DNA of 64,000 nucleotides from Alicyclobacillaceae bacterium I2511 (GTDB lineage Bacteria > Bacillota > Bacilli > Alicyclobacillales > Alicyclobacillaceae), in assembly GCA_003584005.1 (NCBI GenBank), contig QXHL01000004.1:1-64000 (forward strand), given 5' to 3'. The position numbers and the translations under genes were made by a program. Of the stretch, positions 23,311 to 31,753 are shown one piece after another. The notes below the pieces were generated by a model. That model ran no database searches, was not told the DNA's origin, and was given only the letters and a program-made list of their open reading frames with translations. Position 1 is the first letter of the stretch. Every line of letters starts with the position of its first letter.

Positions 23311-23700
23311 GTGTCCCTGAATCCACCCTTAAGTTGCCCGGCTTGTGCCGAGCCAATGGATATCACGGAACTCACCTGTTCACACTGTCAGACACGGGTA
23401 CAAGGTCGCTTTGCAACGCCGGGGTTATATCGACTTAATTCGGATCAAATGCAGTTTGTTGAAGTGTTCTTACGTTGCCGGGGAAATATTCGCGAGGTTG
23501 AGAAAGATCTGAAAATTTCTTATCCAACCGTTCGCTCCCGACTGGACCAAGTCATTATGGCAATGGGTTACCCGGCCCCACAACGGGGGAGCGAAGAGGA
23601 ACAAGAGGCTACCACAGAAGTATTAGATGCCCTGTCTGCAGGAGAATTGTCTTTTGAACAGGCTTTGGAACGATTGAAAGGAGAGCGTGGAAAAAAATGA
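23311..23700 (+). CDS. DUF2089 zinc-ribbon and HTH protein
   Basis: 129 residues. Two Cys-x2-Cys pairs, CPAC (about 9-12) and CSHC (about 23-26), form a zinc ribbon; a helix-turn-helix follows in VFLRCRGNIREVEKDLKISYPTVRSRLDQVI. This is the DUF2089 family. The DNA-binding region and the repeats in front of the operon suggest a transcription regulator controlling itself; this is inference. GTG start has GGAGGG 7 bases upstream. It overlaps the next gene by 4 bases (ATGA), so they are coupled. Confidence 0.85.
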   Translation: MSLNPPLSCPACAEPMDITELTCSHCQTRVQGRFATPGLYRLNSDQMQFVEVFLRCRGNIREVEKDLKISYPTVRSRLDQVIMAMGYPAPQRGSEEEQEATTEVLDALSAGELSFEQALERLKGERGKK

Positions 23701-24668
23701 AAGAACGCATGAAAATTTTAGAGTTGTTGAGCGAGGGGAAAATTACCCCTGAACAGGCGGAGTCCCTATTGAGCACAGTGGAAAATAAGGAGGAATCAAA
23801 AAATCGCTGGGGAATTGAAAAAGTCTCCAATCTAGACTTGAAGTCTTTAGGCTCACAAGTTTCAGCAGCCGTCAGTCAATCCATTGGTGAAGTTCGACGA
23901 GTTGTAGAACAACAATTCGATAACCTGCCCTTTTGGACCTCGACAGTGTCTGTGACACACGAGGTAGCCCTGCCCTTAGAAATCCGCCATGTGTCGTTAG
24001 AAACAGTGAACGGCGCTGTGCAAATTATGAGTTGGGACGAACCGTATGTAAAAGTACTCGTCCGGGCACAGGTGCGAACGGACAGTTTGGCTGAAGGACG
24101 CAACGCCCTGCTTCGCGCCGTGCAGACAAACGTGATGGATACACGTTATGAACTGGCGATTGTCGCAGGGAAACGCAGTCAGGAAAATTCACCTCAGCTA
24201 ATCGTCGCACACTTGGATATTTGGCTACCCAGGGACATGGAAGAAGTCTTTTGTCGCACACACAACGGCCGGGTGTTAGCGGAGTCTATAAAATTAACTT
24301 CGTCGTTGCAAGCAGAAACGGCCAATGGTAGCATTCATGCCTTTAATGTGGGGGCAAATCGGATTCAACTGAGTTCAGAAAACGGACGGGTTGAATTAAG
24401 GGGCCTAGACCCAGCCACCAGTTCCGTATACCTACAAAGTAAAAACGGCAGTTTGCTTATAAATGGAATTCCCTCACAAGTTGCCTGTAGTGGGACGGCT
24501 AAAACCAGTTTTGGTCGAGTGGACATTGACGAGAGTCAATTTGAACTTACGGCCGAAGAGGAAACCCGTAGAAATGTTGTACATTTTCAAAGGAATCTAG
24601 AAAATCATGAAGGCGAAATCCGATTTCAACTTGAAACTCGCAACGGCAGCATTCACCTCCACGCTTAA
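23697..24668 (+). CDS. SHOCT-like/DUF4097 family protein (YvlB-like)
   Basis: 323 residues. The first 30 residues (KERMKILELLSEGKITPEQAESLL) form a SHOCT-like helical hairpin; from about 95 on there is a repetitive beta-sheet domain with N-G repeats (ETVNGAVQIMSW, then ETANGSIHAFNV, SSENGRVELRGL, QSKNGSLLINGI, ETRNGSIHLHA), characteristic of DUF4097 and of YvlB/LiaG cell-envelope stress proteins. No membrane helix. It is translationally coupled to the DUF2089 gene. The role is unknown, although members of both families often occur in envelope-stress operons. Confidence 0.85.
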   Translation: MKERMKILELLSEGKITPEQAESLLSTVENKEESKNRWGIEKVSNLDLKSLGSQVSAAVSQSIGEVRRVVEQQFDNLPFWTSTVSVTHEVALPLEIRHVSLETVNGAVQIMSWDEPYVKVLVRAQVRTDSLAEGRNALLRAVQTNVMDTRYELAIVAGKRSQENSPQLIVAHLDIWLPRDMEEVFCRTHNGRVLAESIKLTSSLQAETANGSIHAFNVGANRIQLSSENGRVELRGLDPATSSVYLQSKNGSLLINGIPSQVACSGTAKTSFGRVDIDESQFELTAEEETRRNVVHFQRNLENHEGEIRFQLETRNGSIHLHA

Positions 24669-24718
24669 AACACCCTTTTGTAGGGGAAGCGCGATTCCCG
24701 TTTAAAGACCCCACACAT

Positions 24719-24761
24719 CCGGATGCGAGAAATCCCCCCACCCGCATCCGGGCATTTTTTT
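24719..24761 (+). terminator. Rho-independent terminator of the DUF2089/DUF4097 operon
   Basis: CCGGATGCG (24719-24727) pairs perfectly with CGCATCCGG (24743-24751), followed by a run of seven T (24755-24761). Confidence 0.92.
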
Positions 24762-24775
24762 ATCCACAATATTTA

Positions 24776-25933
24776 TCACCAGTTTCCCGGGCTCTGTAAA
24801 AATCCTACTAGGCGTTCCAGTTCTTCCTCCGTATTGTAAAATCCCGTAGAAACTCGGACCATGTTGTGGGCTGCCAATAATTTCATTTGTATACCGCGCT
24901 GTCGCGCTGCCTCCACAACCCGGGCCGCACTGAAACCAGTCACCTGAAAACTGACAAGCCCAACTCGCGCATCTCGCGGAGTCACCACGCGTACATGTGG
25001 CAAATCTAACAAGCGATCCAAAAGACTCCCTGAAAGGCCCTTCGTACGCGTAAAAATATACTCCCAGCCAGTCTGAATGCGCAGATATTTGAGACTTTCT
25101 TGCCAGCCCACCCACACCGCCATATTGGCAGTAGAATATTCAAAGCGATTCGATCGCTCCGAGGGCAAGTAAAAACCGTCACTTGTCCAGTCCATTTGAT
25201 GCCGTAAGGAAGCGGTACCGACAAACGTAGGCTCTACCATGGATACCAACTCCTGTCGCACGTACAAGGCCCCCGTGCCCTCTGGACCGCAGAGCCACTT
25301 GTGTCCAGGAAAGGTATAGAAATCTGCATTCAGTTCGCGCAGCCCCAAATCTTCAGCCCCCGCGCCTTGTGAGCCATCAAGCAGGACAAGAATGCCCCGC
25401 CCGTGTGCCCACTGAATAATTTTTTCCACCGGCAAACGATGGCCTGTCAAATAAGAAACCTGGGAACAAACCAGGAGCCGCGTTCGAGAGGTTACCGCAG
25501 CCTCCAACGCCTCCATCATAATGTCCAGTTGTGAACTGATTTGCACCCGCCGAACCACCACCCCACGGCGTTGTTTTTGCACAAAAACAGGCAACAAAAA
25601 TTCCGGGTGTTGATTGTCAGTGACTAAAATTTCGTCTCCCTGTACCAAAGCTAAGCCCCACAAAACTGCGTTAGCGCCCTGCGCCGTACTATCTGTCAAC
25701 GCCCAACTATTCGCATCCACGTGGAACAGTGATGTCAGTTGTTCACGGATGTCCCGCTGAACCTCTGCCAACTTGGAGCACACGAACTCCCTGCCTTCCG
25801 TGCACTGTTGGGCCATGGTTTCCTTCATCTGCTCCGCCGCAGCTACAGGTAAAGCGCCAAAACTGCCCGTATTCAGATAAGTCACTTGCCGCAATGCCGG
25901 AAAATCCCGCCGTAGGTTGTCCACTAGCGCCAC
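24776..25933 (-). CDS. Class V aminotransferase, cysteine-desulfurase-like
   Basis: About 385 residues, PLP-dependent fold type I. Recognisable are YLNTGSFGALPVAA near the start, ALTDSTAQGANAVLWGL (PLP phosphate site), LLDGSQGAGAEDLGLRELNADFYTFPGHKWLCGPEGTG with the PLP lysine in GHKW, and a C-terminal domain ending ERLVGFLQSPGNW. Members of this branch include cysteine desulfurases, selenocysteine lyases and isopenicillin N epimerases; the exact substrate cannot be assigned. Start GTG at 25933 is chosen because GGGGGG lies 7 bases upstream and it fits the family. Confidence 0.8.
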   Translation of the reverse strand: MALVDNLRRDFPALRQVTYLNTGSFGALPVAAAEQMKETMAQQCTEGREFVCSKLAEVQRDIREQLTSLFHVDANSWALTDSTAQGANAVLWGLALVQGDEILVTDNQHPEFLLPVFVQKQRRGVVVRRVQISSQLDIMMEALEAAVTSRTRLLVCSQVSYLTGHRLPVEKIIQWAHGRGILVLLDGSQGAGAEDLGLRELNADFYTFPGHKWLCGPEGTGALYVRQELVSMVEPTFVGTASLRHQMDWTSDGFYLPSERSNRFEYSTANMAVWVGWQESLKYLRIQTGWEYIFTRTKGLSGSLLDRLLDLPHVRVVTPRDARVGLVSFQVTGFSAARVVEAARQRGIQMKLLAAHNMVRVSTGFYNTEEELERLVGFLQSPGNW

Positions 25934-26043
25934 CTTGTCGCCCCCCAGATCTTCCTTCCGTCCTCCCATACGGGACAGCCCACAGGAGTTCCACACATGT
26001 GACTGGTACCCCCGTCCAGACTGTGCGTGTACTGAGGTATGTT

Positions 26044-26808
26044 TCAAATCCCCTCGTCGCGAGCTCGAATTTCGTATCCCCCGGTCACTTCTGTAACAGT
26101 GCCGTTGATATACTGGCTATTTTCATCACACAAAAAGACAATCACCCGTGCCACATCCTCGCCCACCGACGTCTCCCGGAACGCCCCTTGAGGAACCGCA
26201 TAAACCTCATCAATTCGCTGCATTTTGTGAGATCCGCGAATATCCCCAGGGCACACCATATTGGCCGTTAACCCATTTTCGCGTTCTTCACGGGCAATCG
26301 AGCGAGTCATCTGTGCAAGGGCTGACTTCGCAGCCCCATAAGCCGCCCGATGACGCCAACCTGCCGCCTGGCCTGCCCCTTCATACCCCATCGTAATGAT
26401 GCGGCCAAACTTCTGCCGCCTCATGTCCTGGGCAATCGCATGGTAAAGCCAAAAAAAATTATTCAAGTTACCATTCATCATGCGACTCCACATCTCTTCA
26501 CTGTACTCTGCCAAAGGCACACGTTCAAATACAAACGGGCCAAAGTTGTGTACCAGTGCATCAATTCGCATAAACTGCTGCCGACAACCCGCAACTGCTT
26601 GCAATACCTGTGCCCTATTGAGCAAGTCCACCCGCTGGCCGAGGGCAACGCGTCCCTTTTTTGCCGCATAGTCTGCAAGTTCATGTGCTAACACTGCACT
26701 TGACAGGTATGTAAAACACACGTTCCAACCTGCGTCAATGAGTAGACGAACCGTGATATTCCCCAAGCCTTTTGCCCCGCTGGTGACAAAGGCGACACGT
26801 CCCTCCAT
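26044..26808 (-). CDS. Short-chain dehydrogenase/reductase
   Basis: 254 residues. Rossmann motif FVTSGAKGLGNITVRLLIDAG (T-G-x3-G-x-G-like), VHNFGPFVFERVPLAEYSEE in the NNAG position (altered to HNFGP), and the active-site YGAAKSALAQMTRSIARE with Y-x3-K; the catalytic Ser region is replaced by GYEGAG. The NFGP variant is seen in enoyl-ACP reductase-like SDRs as well as in KR-type enzymes, so substrate is open. Start ATG at 26808 has GGGGG 7 bases upstream. It lies 110 bases upstream of the class V aminotransferase gene on the same strand. Confidence 0.85.
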   Translation of the reverse strand: MEGRVAFVTSGAKGLGNITVRLLIDAGWNVCFTYLSSAVLAHELADYAAKKGRVALGQRVDLLNRAQVLQAVAGCRQQFMRIDALVHNFGPFVFERVPLAEYSEEMWSRMMNGNLNNFFWLYHAIAQDMRRQKFGRIITMGYEGAGQAAGWRHRAAYGAAKSALAQMTRSIAREERENGLTANMVCPGDIRGSHKMQRIDEVYAVPQGAFRETSVGEDVARVIVFLCDENSQYINGTVTEVTGGYEIRARDEGI

Positions 26809-26858
26809 GGATAGGCCCCCACTTGTCAAATTTTTTCGATAGATCCGGTCTATTCCTC

Positions 26859-26887
26859 TTGTATCCGAATGATTCCTATTTTATGAT
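26859..26887 (+). promoter_or_regulatory. Sigma-A-like promoter
   Basis: TTGTAT (26859-26864), 17 bases, TATGAT (26882-26887). A start near 26894 would give a leader of about 50 bases before the hypothetical gene at 26943. Confidence 0.6.
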
Positions 26888-26942
26888 GCAAGTAGGACGA
26901 AGGTACACCATATCTTAATGATATACTATGGAGGTGACATGA

Positions 26943-27299
26943 ATGTCGTTTCGACATGACCAAAGGTTAGGAATTGAATTGCCAGACCTCACCACCCCTT
27001 ACGACGAACTCTCACACACTCAGCAAGAGGAGTTGATTGCTTACTGGGAAGGTGTGAAGGCCCACATTCCAGATCAAATCATGAAATTTGAAAGAGACAT
27101 TGAGGGCCTCCTGCAAGTGGTTCACCATGAAGAAGACTGGGACATCATCGCAGCACATTTCGCAGATATTTCTGACTTAGCCAGTCGAATTAACGAGTTA
27201 AACATGTGGCGGCGGGTCGACCCATCCCTCACCGCCAGCACTGCAGACATTCCTGCCCACCTAGAACACGCAAATGAACACCGCGATCGAGAAAAGTAG
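26943..27299 (+). CDS. Hypothetical protein
   Basis: 118 residues, family not recognised. Mostly helical and acidic (YDELSHTQQEELIAYWEGVK, then KFERDIEGLLQVVHHEEDWD, ISDLASRINELNMWRRVDPS), so it may be a small helical-bundle protein; there is no membrane helix or metal motif. ATG has GGAGG 8 bases upstream and a promoter at 26859-26887. It is a single transcript between the SDR gene (divergent) and the cyclophilin gene (convergent). Confidence 0.7.
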   Translation: MSFRHDQRLGIELPDLTTPYDELSHTQQEELIAYWEGVKAHIPDQIMKFERDIEGLLQVVHHEEDWDIIAAHFADISDLASRINELNMWRRVDPSLTASTADIPAHLEHANEHRDREK

Positions 27300-27339
27300 G
27301 CCTGCTTTTCCTTAAACTTAAAAATCAATCGTTTCCCAA

Positions 27340-27882
27340 TCAGTTTTCCTGTTCCTGAATGAGAACTGAAGTCATTTTCACAGTCTGTAAGGGTGTGCTA
27401 TTCTCTCCGGACGTTCCAGGGCCAACCGGAGTTGATGCAATTTTCAGAACCGTATCCATGCCTTGACTCACCCTGCCAAAAACCGAATAATTAGGTTGGC
27501 GGTTTAAGAAATCGGATTGATTCCCTGTGCAAATGAAAAATTGCGATCCATTCGTGTTTGGCCCGGCGTTGGCCATTGCAACCACGCCGGGTGCATAGGG
27601 CACCACTGGCGGTAACTCGTCCGCAAAACGGTATCCCGGTCCACCCATCCCCGTTCCTGTAGGGTCTCCCGTCTGCACCATGAAATCCCTGATAATGCGG
27701 TGAAACACAACCCCGTCATAGAACCCCTCGCGAGCCAGAAAAACAAAGTTATTTACAGTCTGCGGAGCTGTTTCAGCGAATAACTCCAAAACGAAGTTTC
27801 CTAAAGTTGTTTGTACTTCCGCCACATACTTGTGCCCAGTTTGCAATTTCATTGCGGGCGATTGTCCGTACTGTTGCGCCAA
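27340..27882 (-). CDS. Cyclophilin-type peptidyl-prolyl cis-trans isomerase
   Basis: 180 residues, cytoplasmic; no signal peptide. Cyclophilin hallmarks are present: FVFLAREGFYDGVVFHRIIRDFMVQTGD (catalytic F-H-R-I/V, and F-M-x-Q-x-G-D), GTGMGGPGYRFADEL, MANAGPNTNGSQFFI and PNYSVFGRVSQGMD. It speeds prolyl bond rotation in protein folding. TTG at 27882 is chosen because GGAGG lies 8 bases upstream; an upstream reading adds about 29 residues without similarity. Confidence 0.92.
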   Translation of the reverse strand: MAQQYGQSPAMKLQTGHKYVAEVQTTLGNFVLELFAETAPQTVNNFVFLAREGFYDGVVFHRIIRDFMVQTGDPTGTGMGGPGYRFADELPPVVPYAPGVVAMANAGPNTNGSQFFICTGNQSDFLNRQPNYSVFGRVSQGMDTVLKIASTPVGPGTSGENSTPLQTVKMTSVLIQEQEN

Positions 27883-28017
27883 GGTAGCCACCTCCACTGA
27901 ATTTCCCAAAATTAAAATTTTGCCTCCACTACTGTTGAAATGGTAACACAGCACCCTAAAGACTGCCACTTTGTCCGGCGCGGTTATCCCTGTTCAAAGC
28001 AAAGAGGGAACAAGTAT

Positions 28018-28047
28018 TTGGCAGCCCATCCCTCAATGGGATACAAT
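28018..28047 (+). promoter_or_regulatory. Promoter of moeA
   Basis: TTGGCA (28018-28023), 18 bases, TACAAT (28042-28047). The leader of about 80 bases holds a small hairpin around GGCAGTGCC-TTCC-GGCA. It is too short for a molybdenum-cofactor riboswitch. Confidence 0.6.
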
Positions 28048-28136
28048 AAAAGCTATCTGTCGATACCGTCTTTGGCAGTGCCTTCCGGCATCGTCGGATG
28101 AGTTATTTTTATGCATTTTAAGGGAGCGATGAAGCG

Positions 28137-29363
28137 ATGCAGACCTCAGTGAGCCTCGATGAAGCCATGCGATTGTGCAGAACTCTCGCTCACTCCACCG
28201 CTACAGAACAAATTTCAGTGGACCACAGCCAAGGACGAATTTTAGCCACACCTGTGACAGCACGCTGCAATGTACCGCCCTTTCGACGGGCTATGATGGA
28301 CGGCTTTGCACTTTCCACGGACGACTTGGAAGCCCCAGGGGATATACTGGAAGTGGTTGGCACTACACCTGCTGGAGATCCCCCTGCACCAGCCATTCAC
28401 TCAAGGCAGTGTGTGCGCGTGATGACCGGAGCAGCTGTTCCTGATGGATGTGACGCTGTCGCTCGCTTCGAATGGTGTGACCTTGTCCACCCCCAGCATG
28501 TGAAAATTCTTCGATCCGTTGCTCGAGGGGAATCGGTACAAGAAACTGGTGAAGATGGCCACCAAGGACAAGTCCTACTCAACGCGAATACGCGTATCCG
28601 GGGACAAGATAGGGCAGTATTACAAACCTTTGGAGTTCCCCAAGTGGAGGTTTTTCAACCAACCCGAGTTGGACTTTTGGTAACTGGGTCCGAATTAATC
28701 AGAGATTTGAGCGTTCCCTTGGCCCCAGGCCAGATCTATGGTTCCAATGACATTTTGCTTGCCGCAAGCCTGCAAGAAGACGGTGTCCGGCTGAGTTGGG
28801 TTCACTATGTATCAGACGACCCCCAGGCCATTGGCGAAGAAATTACCCTTGCCACACAGAACTGTGACTTTCTTTTGACCACAGGGGGCGTGTCTAAAGG
28901 AGATTTGGACTACCTCATGCGGGTATTAACTGACATGGGCGGCCAGATCCACTTGAATCATGTCTGGATGCGTCCCGGGTCTCCCTTTATTGGGGCCACA
29001 ATAGGAGACCTAACGGTATTTTCCATGTCCGGCAATCCTGCCGCATGCTACGCCCAGTTTGAAACCCTCGTCCGACCTGTGCTTCGAGCGTCCATGGGTT
29101 GGCACAGTGAGCCGTTTCCGATAACCGCCTACTTAAGTCATGAAGTGGACTTAAAGCCTATTAAACACACTCGCGTTGTGCGAGGGACTGTCTTCGTACA
29201 GCAGGGACAACTTTACGTAGACACTCGTTTGGCGCAGAGTTCCAGTGTGGTCTCCAGCTTTACTCAGACCAATTGTTTAGTTCGCTTGAATCAGTCCCAT
29301 CTTACCGCAGGTAGCCTTGTGCCCATACAACTTTTACAAAATTCTCTGGATAACAATGTGTAA
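28137..29363 (+). CDS. moeA: Molybdopterin molybdenumtransferase MoeA
   Basis: 408 residues. MoeA inserts molybdate into adenylated molybdopterin. Visible: FRRAMMDGFALSTDDLE (N-terminal), VRVMTGAAVPDGCDAVARFE, VGLLVTGSELI, TTGGVSKGDLDYLMRVL (MoCF/MoaB-like domain active site), MRPGSPFIGATIGDLTVFSMSGNPAACYAQFE and a C-terminal domain IV. Start ATG with AGGGAG upstream; promoter at 28018-28047. No other Moco genes are adjacent; with selA and tRNA-Sec it hints at a molybdenum selenoenzyme elsewhere, such as formate dehydrogenase. Confidence 0.96.
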   Translation: MQTSVSLDEAMRLCRTLAHSTATEQISVDHSQGRILATPVTARCNVPPFRRAMMDGFALSTDDLEAPGDILEVVGTTPAGDPPAPAIHSRQCVRVMTGAAVPDGCDAVARFEWCDLVHPQHVKILRSVARGESVQETGEDGHQGQVLLNANTRIRGQDRAVLQTFGVPQVEVFQPTRVGLLVTGSELIRDLSVPLAPGQIYGSNDILLAASLQEDGVRLSWVHYVSDDPQAIGEEITLATQNCDFLLTTGGVSKGDLDYLMRVLTDMGGQIHLNHVWMRPGSPFIGATIGDLTVFSMSGNPAACYAQFETLVRPVLRASMGWHSEPFPITAYLSHEVDLKPIKHTRVVRGTVFVQQGQLYVDTRLAQSSSVVSSFTQTNCLVRLNQSHLTAGSLVPIQLLQNSLDNNV

Positions 29364-29377
29364 GGAGTGACCGTGAA

Positions 29378-29905
29378 TTGAATTCAATGAATGTGGAAAC
29401 ACAGTCTCTTTCAGAAACAGGGGTCGCACTCGACGGGAACAATGAAAGTCCCCCCGAACAGGGCCCGGAGGACAAGGAGAAGTCTGCAGCAACGCGTATG
29501 AAACTAGAAGATGATGTACGTAAGTTCTTGCAAAACAAGGAAATTGCTAAAGAGAGAAACGAGGAAAATAAACTGCTTTTGGAGGAAATCGAATCCCTAT
29601 TTCAAGATTTTGACGGTGACGAACTGACTATTTCTTTAACCAACGGGGACCTTGCCGTTCTGATGCCGAAGTTCCGTGAGCGAGAAGTTTTGGACCGCGA
29701 GGCCCTTGCTGGCGAATTGCAAGTGGCCAAGGATGAACTCAAAACTCCGTTCGACTTTTCCATGTTTACGGCCCAAGGAAAGCTGACTCCGGCAATGATT
29801 AGTAAACATACGGCGGTAGAAAGGGAAATTAAACTCTCTATTGGCAGACGTAAGCCGACTACTCGACGTCGACGAAAAAACAGTGGAATTTCAAACCAAG
29901 AATAG
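29378..29905 (+). CDS. Hypothetical charged protein behind moeA
   Basis: 175 residues, no family recognised. The N-terminal half is acidic and helical (KEKSAATRMKLEDDVRKFLQ, then EENKLLLEEIESLFQDFDGD), a strand-like middle follows (ELTISLTNGDLAVLMPKF), and the C-terminus is strongly basic with GRRKPTTRRRRKNS. The basic tail suggests nucleic-acid binding. Start TTG at 29378 has GGAG 10 bases upstream, 14 bases after moeA, so it is likely co-transcribed. The end is close to a very long stem-loop (29971-30024). Confidence 0.65.
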   Translation: MNSMNVETQSLSETGVALDGNNESPPEQGPEDKEKSAATRMKLEDDVRKFLQNKEIAKERNEENKLLLEEIESLFQDFDGDELTISLTNGDLAVLMPKFREREVLDREALAGELQVAKDELKTPFDFSMFTAQGKLTPAMISKHTAVEREIKLSIGRRKPTTRRRRKNSGISNQE

Positions 29906-29970
29906 TTTTTTTATAATGCAGGACAAGCCTTTTCACCCAAACTATTGGGTGGATGGGGATTCCCCTGTGC

Positions 29971-30024
29971 ACAACCATACAGACCCACCACACAGTGTAG
30001 CGTGTGGTGGGTCTGTATGGTTGT
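29971..30024. terminator. 23-pair perfect stem-loop between convergent genes
   Basis: 29971-29993 (ACAACCATACAGACC then CACCACAC) is perfectly complementary to 30002-30024, with loop AGTGTAGC. It lies between the hypothetical gene and pckA, which converge. No T-run follows on either strand, so it would terminate by stem strength alone, or act as an RNA-end protector. Confidence 0.75.
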
Positions 30025-30041
30025 ATGAGGATACTTCTTAT

Positions 30042-31550
30042 TTATTCAAGGACTTTGTTCAAGGACGCGACAGTGGCCCCTAAGGCAATAAGTTTGTCTG
30101 CAAAGGCCTGAGCCAATTGCTGATGTCGGTGTTGATATACCTGCCCATCAGCAAATGAAGTGGCAGGTCGCAAGAATGGGTCTGGAATCCCTGGGACATG
30201 CTCAGGTACGGTGATGAACAGTTCCTCATCCCGATAGCTCGGTAAGGTTTCCAATACTCCTGATAGAGCTAAGTGAACCAATTGACGTGTGATGGTCAAG
30301 GGAATGCGAGCAATTTCGCCATAGCCGCCCCCTACCCAACCCGTGTTCAACAGGTAAACCGGAACCTTATAGCGCTCTAGACGTTCCATCAACATGTCCG
30401 CATATTGGACAGGACGTTCCGTTAAAAAGGGGCTGCCAAAGCATGCGGAAAAAGTGGCTTCCGGTTCAACAATGCCCCGCTCCGTTCCTGCCACCTTACT
30501 TGTGTAGCCTAGGAGATAGTGTCGGCGTGCATCTTCTGGTGAAAGCCGGGCCACCGCAGGTAATACTCCTGTGGCATCCGCAGACAAGAACACAATGGCC
30601 GTAGGATGCCCCCCATGTCCCTCAGGAACTCGGTTGCGAATAAACTTCAGGGGATATGCAGCCCGGGTATTTTCCGTCAAGGTGCGGTCTTCAAACAGCG
30701 GGTTGCGTAACCCGTCATAACCCACATTTTCGAGGACAGTACCAAACCGGATGGCATTATAAATATCCGGCTCTTTCTTTACCGACAAGTCGATGCACTT
30801 TGCATAGCAACCATTTTCCATGTTAAATACGCCCTTATCCGACCAGCCGTGTTCATCGTCACCAATCAGACGTCGGACTGGGTCCGCAGATAGCGTTGTT
30901 TTTCCGGTTCCTGATAATCCAAAAAATAGGGAAACATCCCCTTGTTCCCCCATCGACGCAGAACAGTGCATCGGTAGCACACGCTGTTCAGTTAAATGGT
31001 GGTGCATCAGTGAAAAAATTGATTTTTTGATTTCGCCCGCATACTGGGTCCCCCCAATTAAGGCAATTCGTCGCCCCGTGTGCAGAACAATAAAAGTACC
31101 ACTACGGGTGCCATCGCGATCCGGGGAAGCCATCAACGTAGGTGCTACATAGACCGTATAGGCGGGTACTTCTCCTTCCTTGCCCGCTAGAAATAACCGT
31201 TGGACAAATAGATTATGCCAAGCATATTCCGTATAAAAGCGGACAGGTACGCGATATTCTGGATGTTGATTCACCGCCCCGTCAAATAAAAAAGAACCCT
31301 TTTCCTCCAAGTGTTGGCGCACGCGTACCAACAACTGCTCAAACTGTTGTTCTGAAAGCCACTGATGCATAGAGTGGGGGAGAGGACAATCTGGGAAATC
31401 CACAAAATACTTATCGTGTGGAGAACGACCTGTAAACTTGCCAGTTTGCGCATCAATCGATCCATTGGCAAGTAATACCGCTTCTTGCCGACGAATTGCC
31501 GCTTCCACCAGTTCCACTGGCAACTTTTTCATTGCATTTTTAAGTATCAC
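30042..31550 (-). CDS. pckA: Phosphoenolpyruvate carboxykinase (ATP)
   Basis: 502 residues. It converts oxaloacetate and ATP to PEP, the first step of gluconeogenesis. Seen: GKFTGRSPHDKYFV (substrate loop), CSASMGEQGDVSLFFGLSGTGKTTLSADP (kinase-1a P-loop), LIGDDEHGWSDKGVFNMENGCYAKCIDL (kinase 2 and metal site), and NTGWVGGGYGEIARIPLTITR (C-terminal ATP site). It is about 25 residues shorter at the N-terminus than typical, so the start is GTG at 31550, with GAGGTG upstream. A CcpN-like operator lies at 31596-31606. Confidence 0.95.
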   Translation of the reverse strand: MILKNAMKKLPVELVEAAIRRQEAVLLANGSIDAQTGKFTGRSPHDKYFVDFPDCPLPHSMHQWLSEQQFEQLLVRVRQHLEEKGSFLFDGAVNQHPEYRVPVRFYTEYAWHNLFVQRLFLAGKEGEVPAYTVYVAPTLMASPDRDGTRSGTFIVLHTGRRIALIGGTQYAGEIKKSIFSLMHHHLTEQRVLPMHCSASMGEQGDVSLFFGLSGTGKTTLSADPVRRLIGDDEHGWSDKGVFNMENGCYAKCIDLSVKKEPDIYNAIRFGTVLENVGYDGLRNPLFEDRTLTENTRAAYPLKFIRNRVPEGHGGHPTAIVFLSADATGVLPAVARLSPEDARRHYLLGYTSKVAGTERGIVEPEATFSACFGSPFLTERPVQYADMLMERLERYKVPVYLLNTGWVGGGYGEIARIPLTITRQLVHLALSGVLETLPSYRDEELFITVPEHVPGIPDPFLRPATSFADGQVYQHRHQQLAQAFADKLIALGATVASLNKVLE

Positions 31551-31595
31551 ATACTCACCTCATTATCCATCATATATGGCCTGTTCAGAGTATAT

Positions 31596-31606
31596 TATGA
31601 CATACT
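31596..31606. promoter_or_regulatory. CcpN-like operator upstream of pckA
   Basis: TATGACATACT matches, at every position, the CcpN operator pattern I recall for B. subtilis gluconeogenic genes (T-R-T-G-H-Y-A-T-A-Y-W). It overlaps the presumed pckA -10 region (CATAAT/TATAGT on the minus strand), about 50 bases before the gene. CcpN represses pckA and gapB when glycolysis runs. Confidence 0.5.
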
Positions 31607-31720
31607 ATATAAGGATAATACCAGCTGTTTGTAGAATCTAGAGACTGATTTTCTAATTGAGGTCCCAAATCGCACAATTATTCTCATCGGTACAATTAAA
31701 CTGAGCAAAGACAACATCTG

Positions 31721-31729
31721 TGATATGAT
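31721..31729 (+). promoter_or_regulatory. Extended -10 promoter of the DUF309-galU genes
   Basis: TG-A-TATGAT, an extended -10, with no good -35. It would start transcription near 31736, just upstream of the DUF309 gene at 31754. Confidence 0.45.
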
Positions 31730-31753
31730 GTGTGCAGGGGGGAGGCCAAGGCC

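Noticed and set aside
28050-28137. Molybdenum-cofactor riboswitch before moeA
   Set aside because: The leader is only about 80 bases, too short for the known Moco RNA, and no conserved core could be seen.
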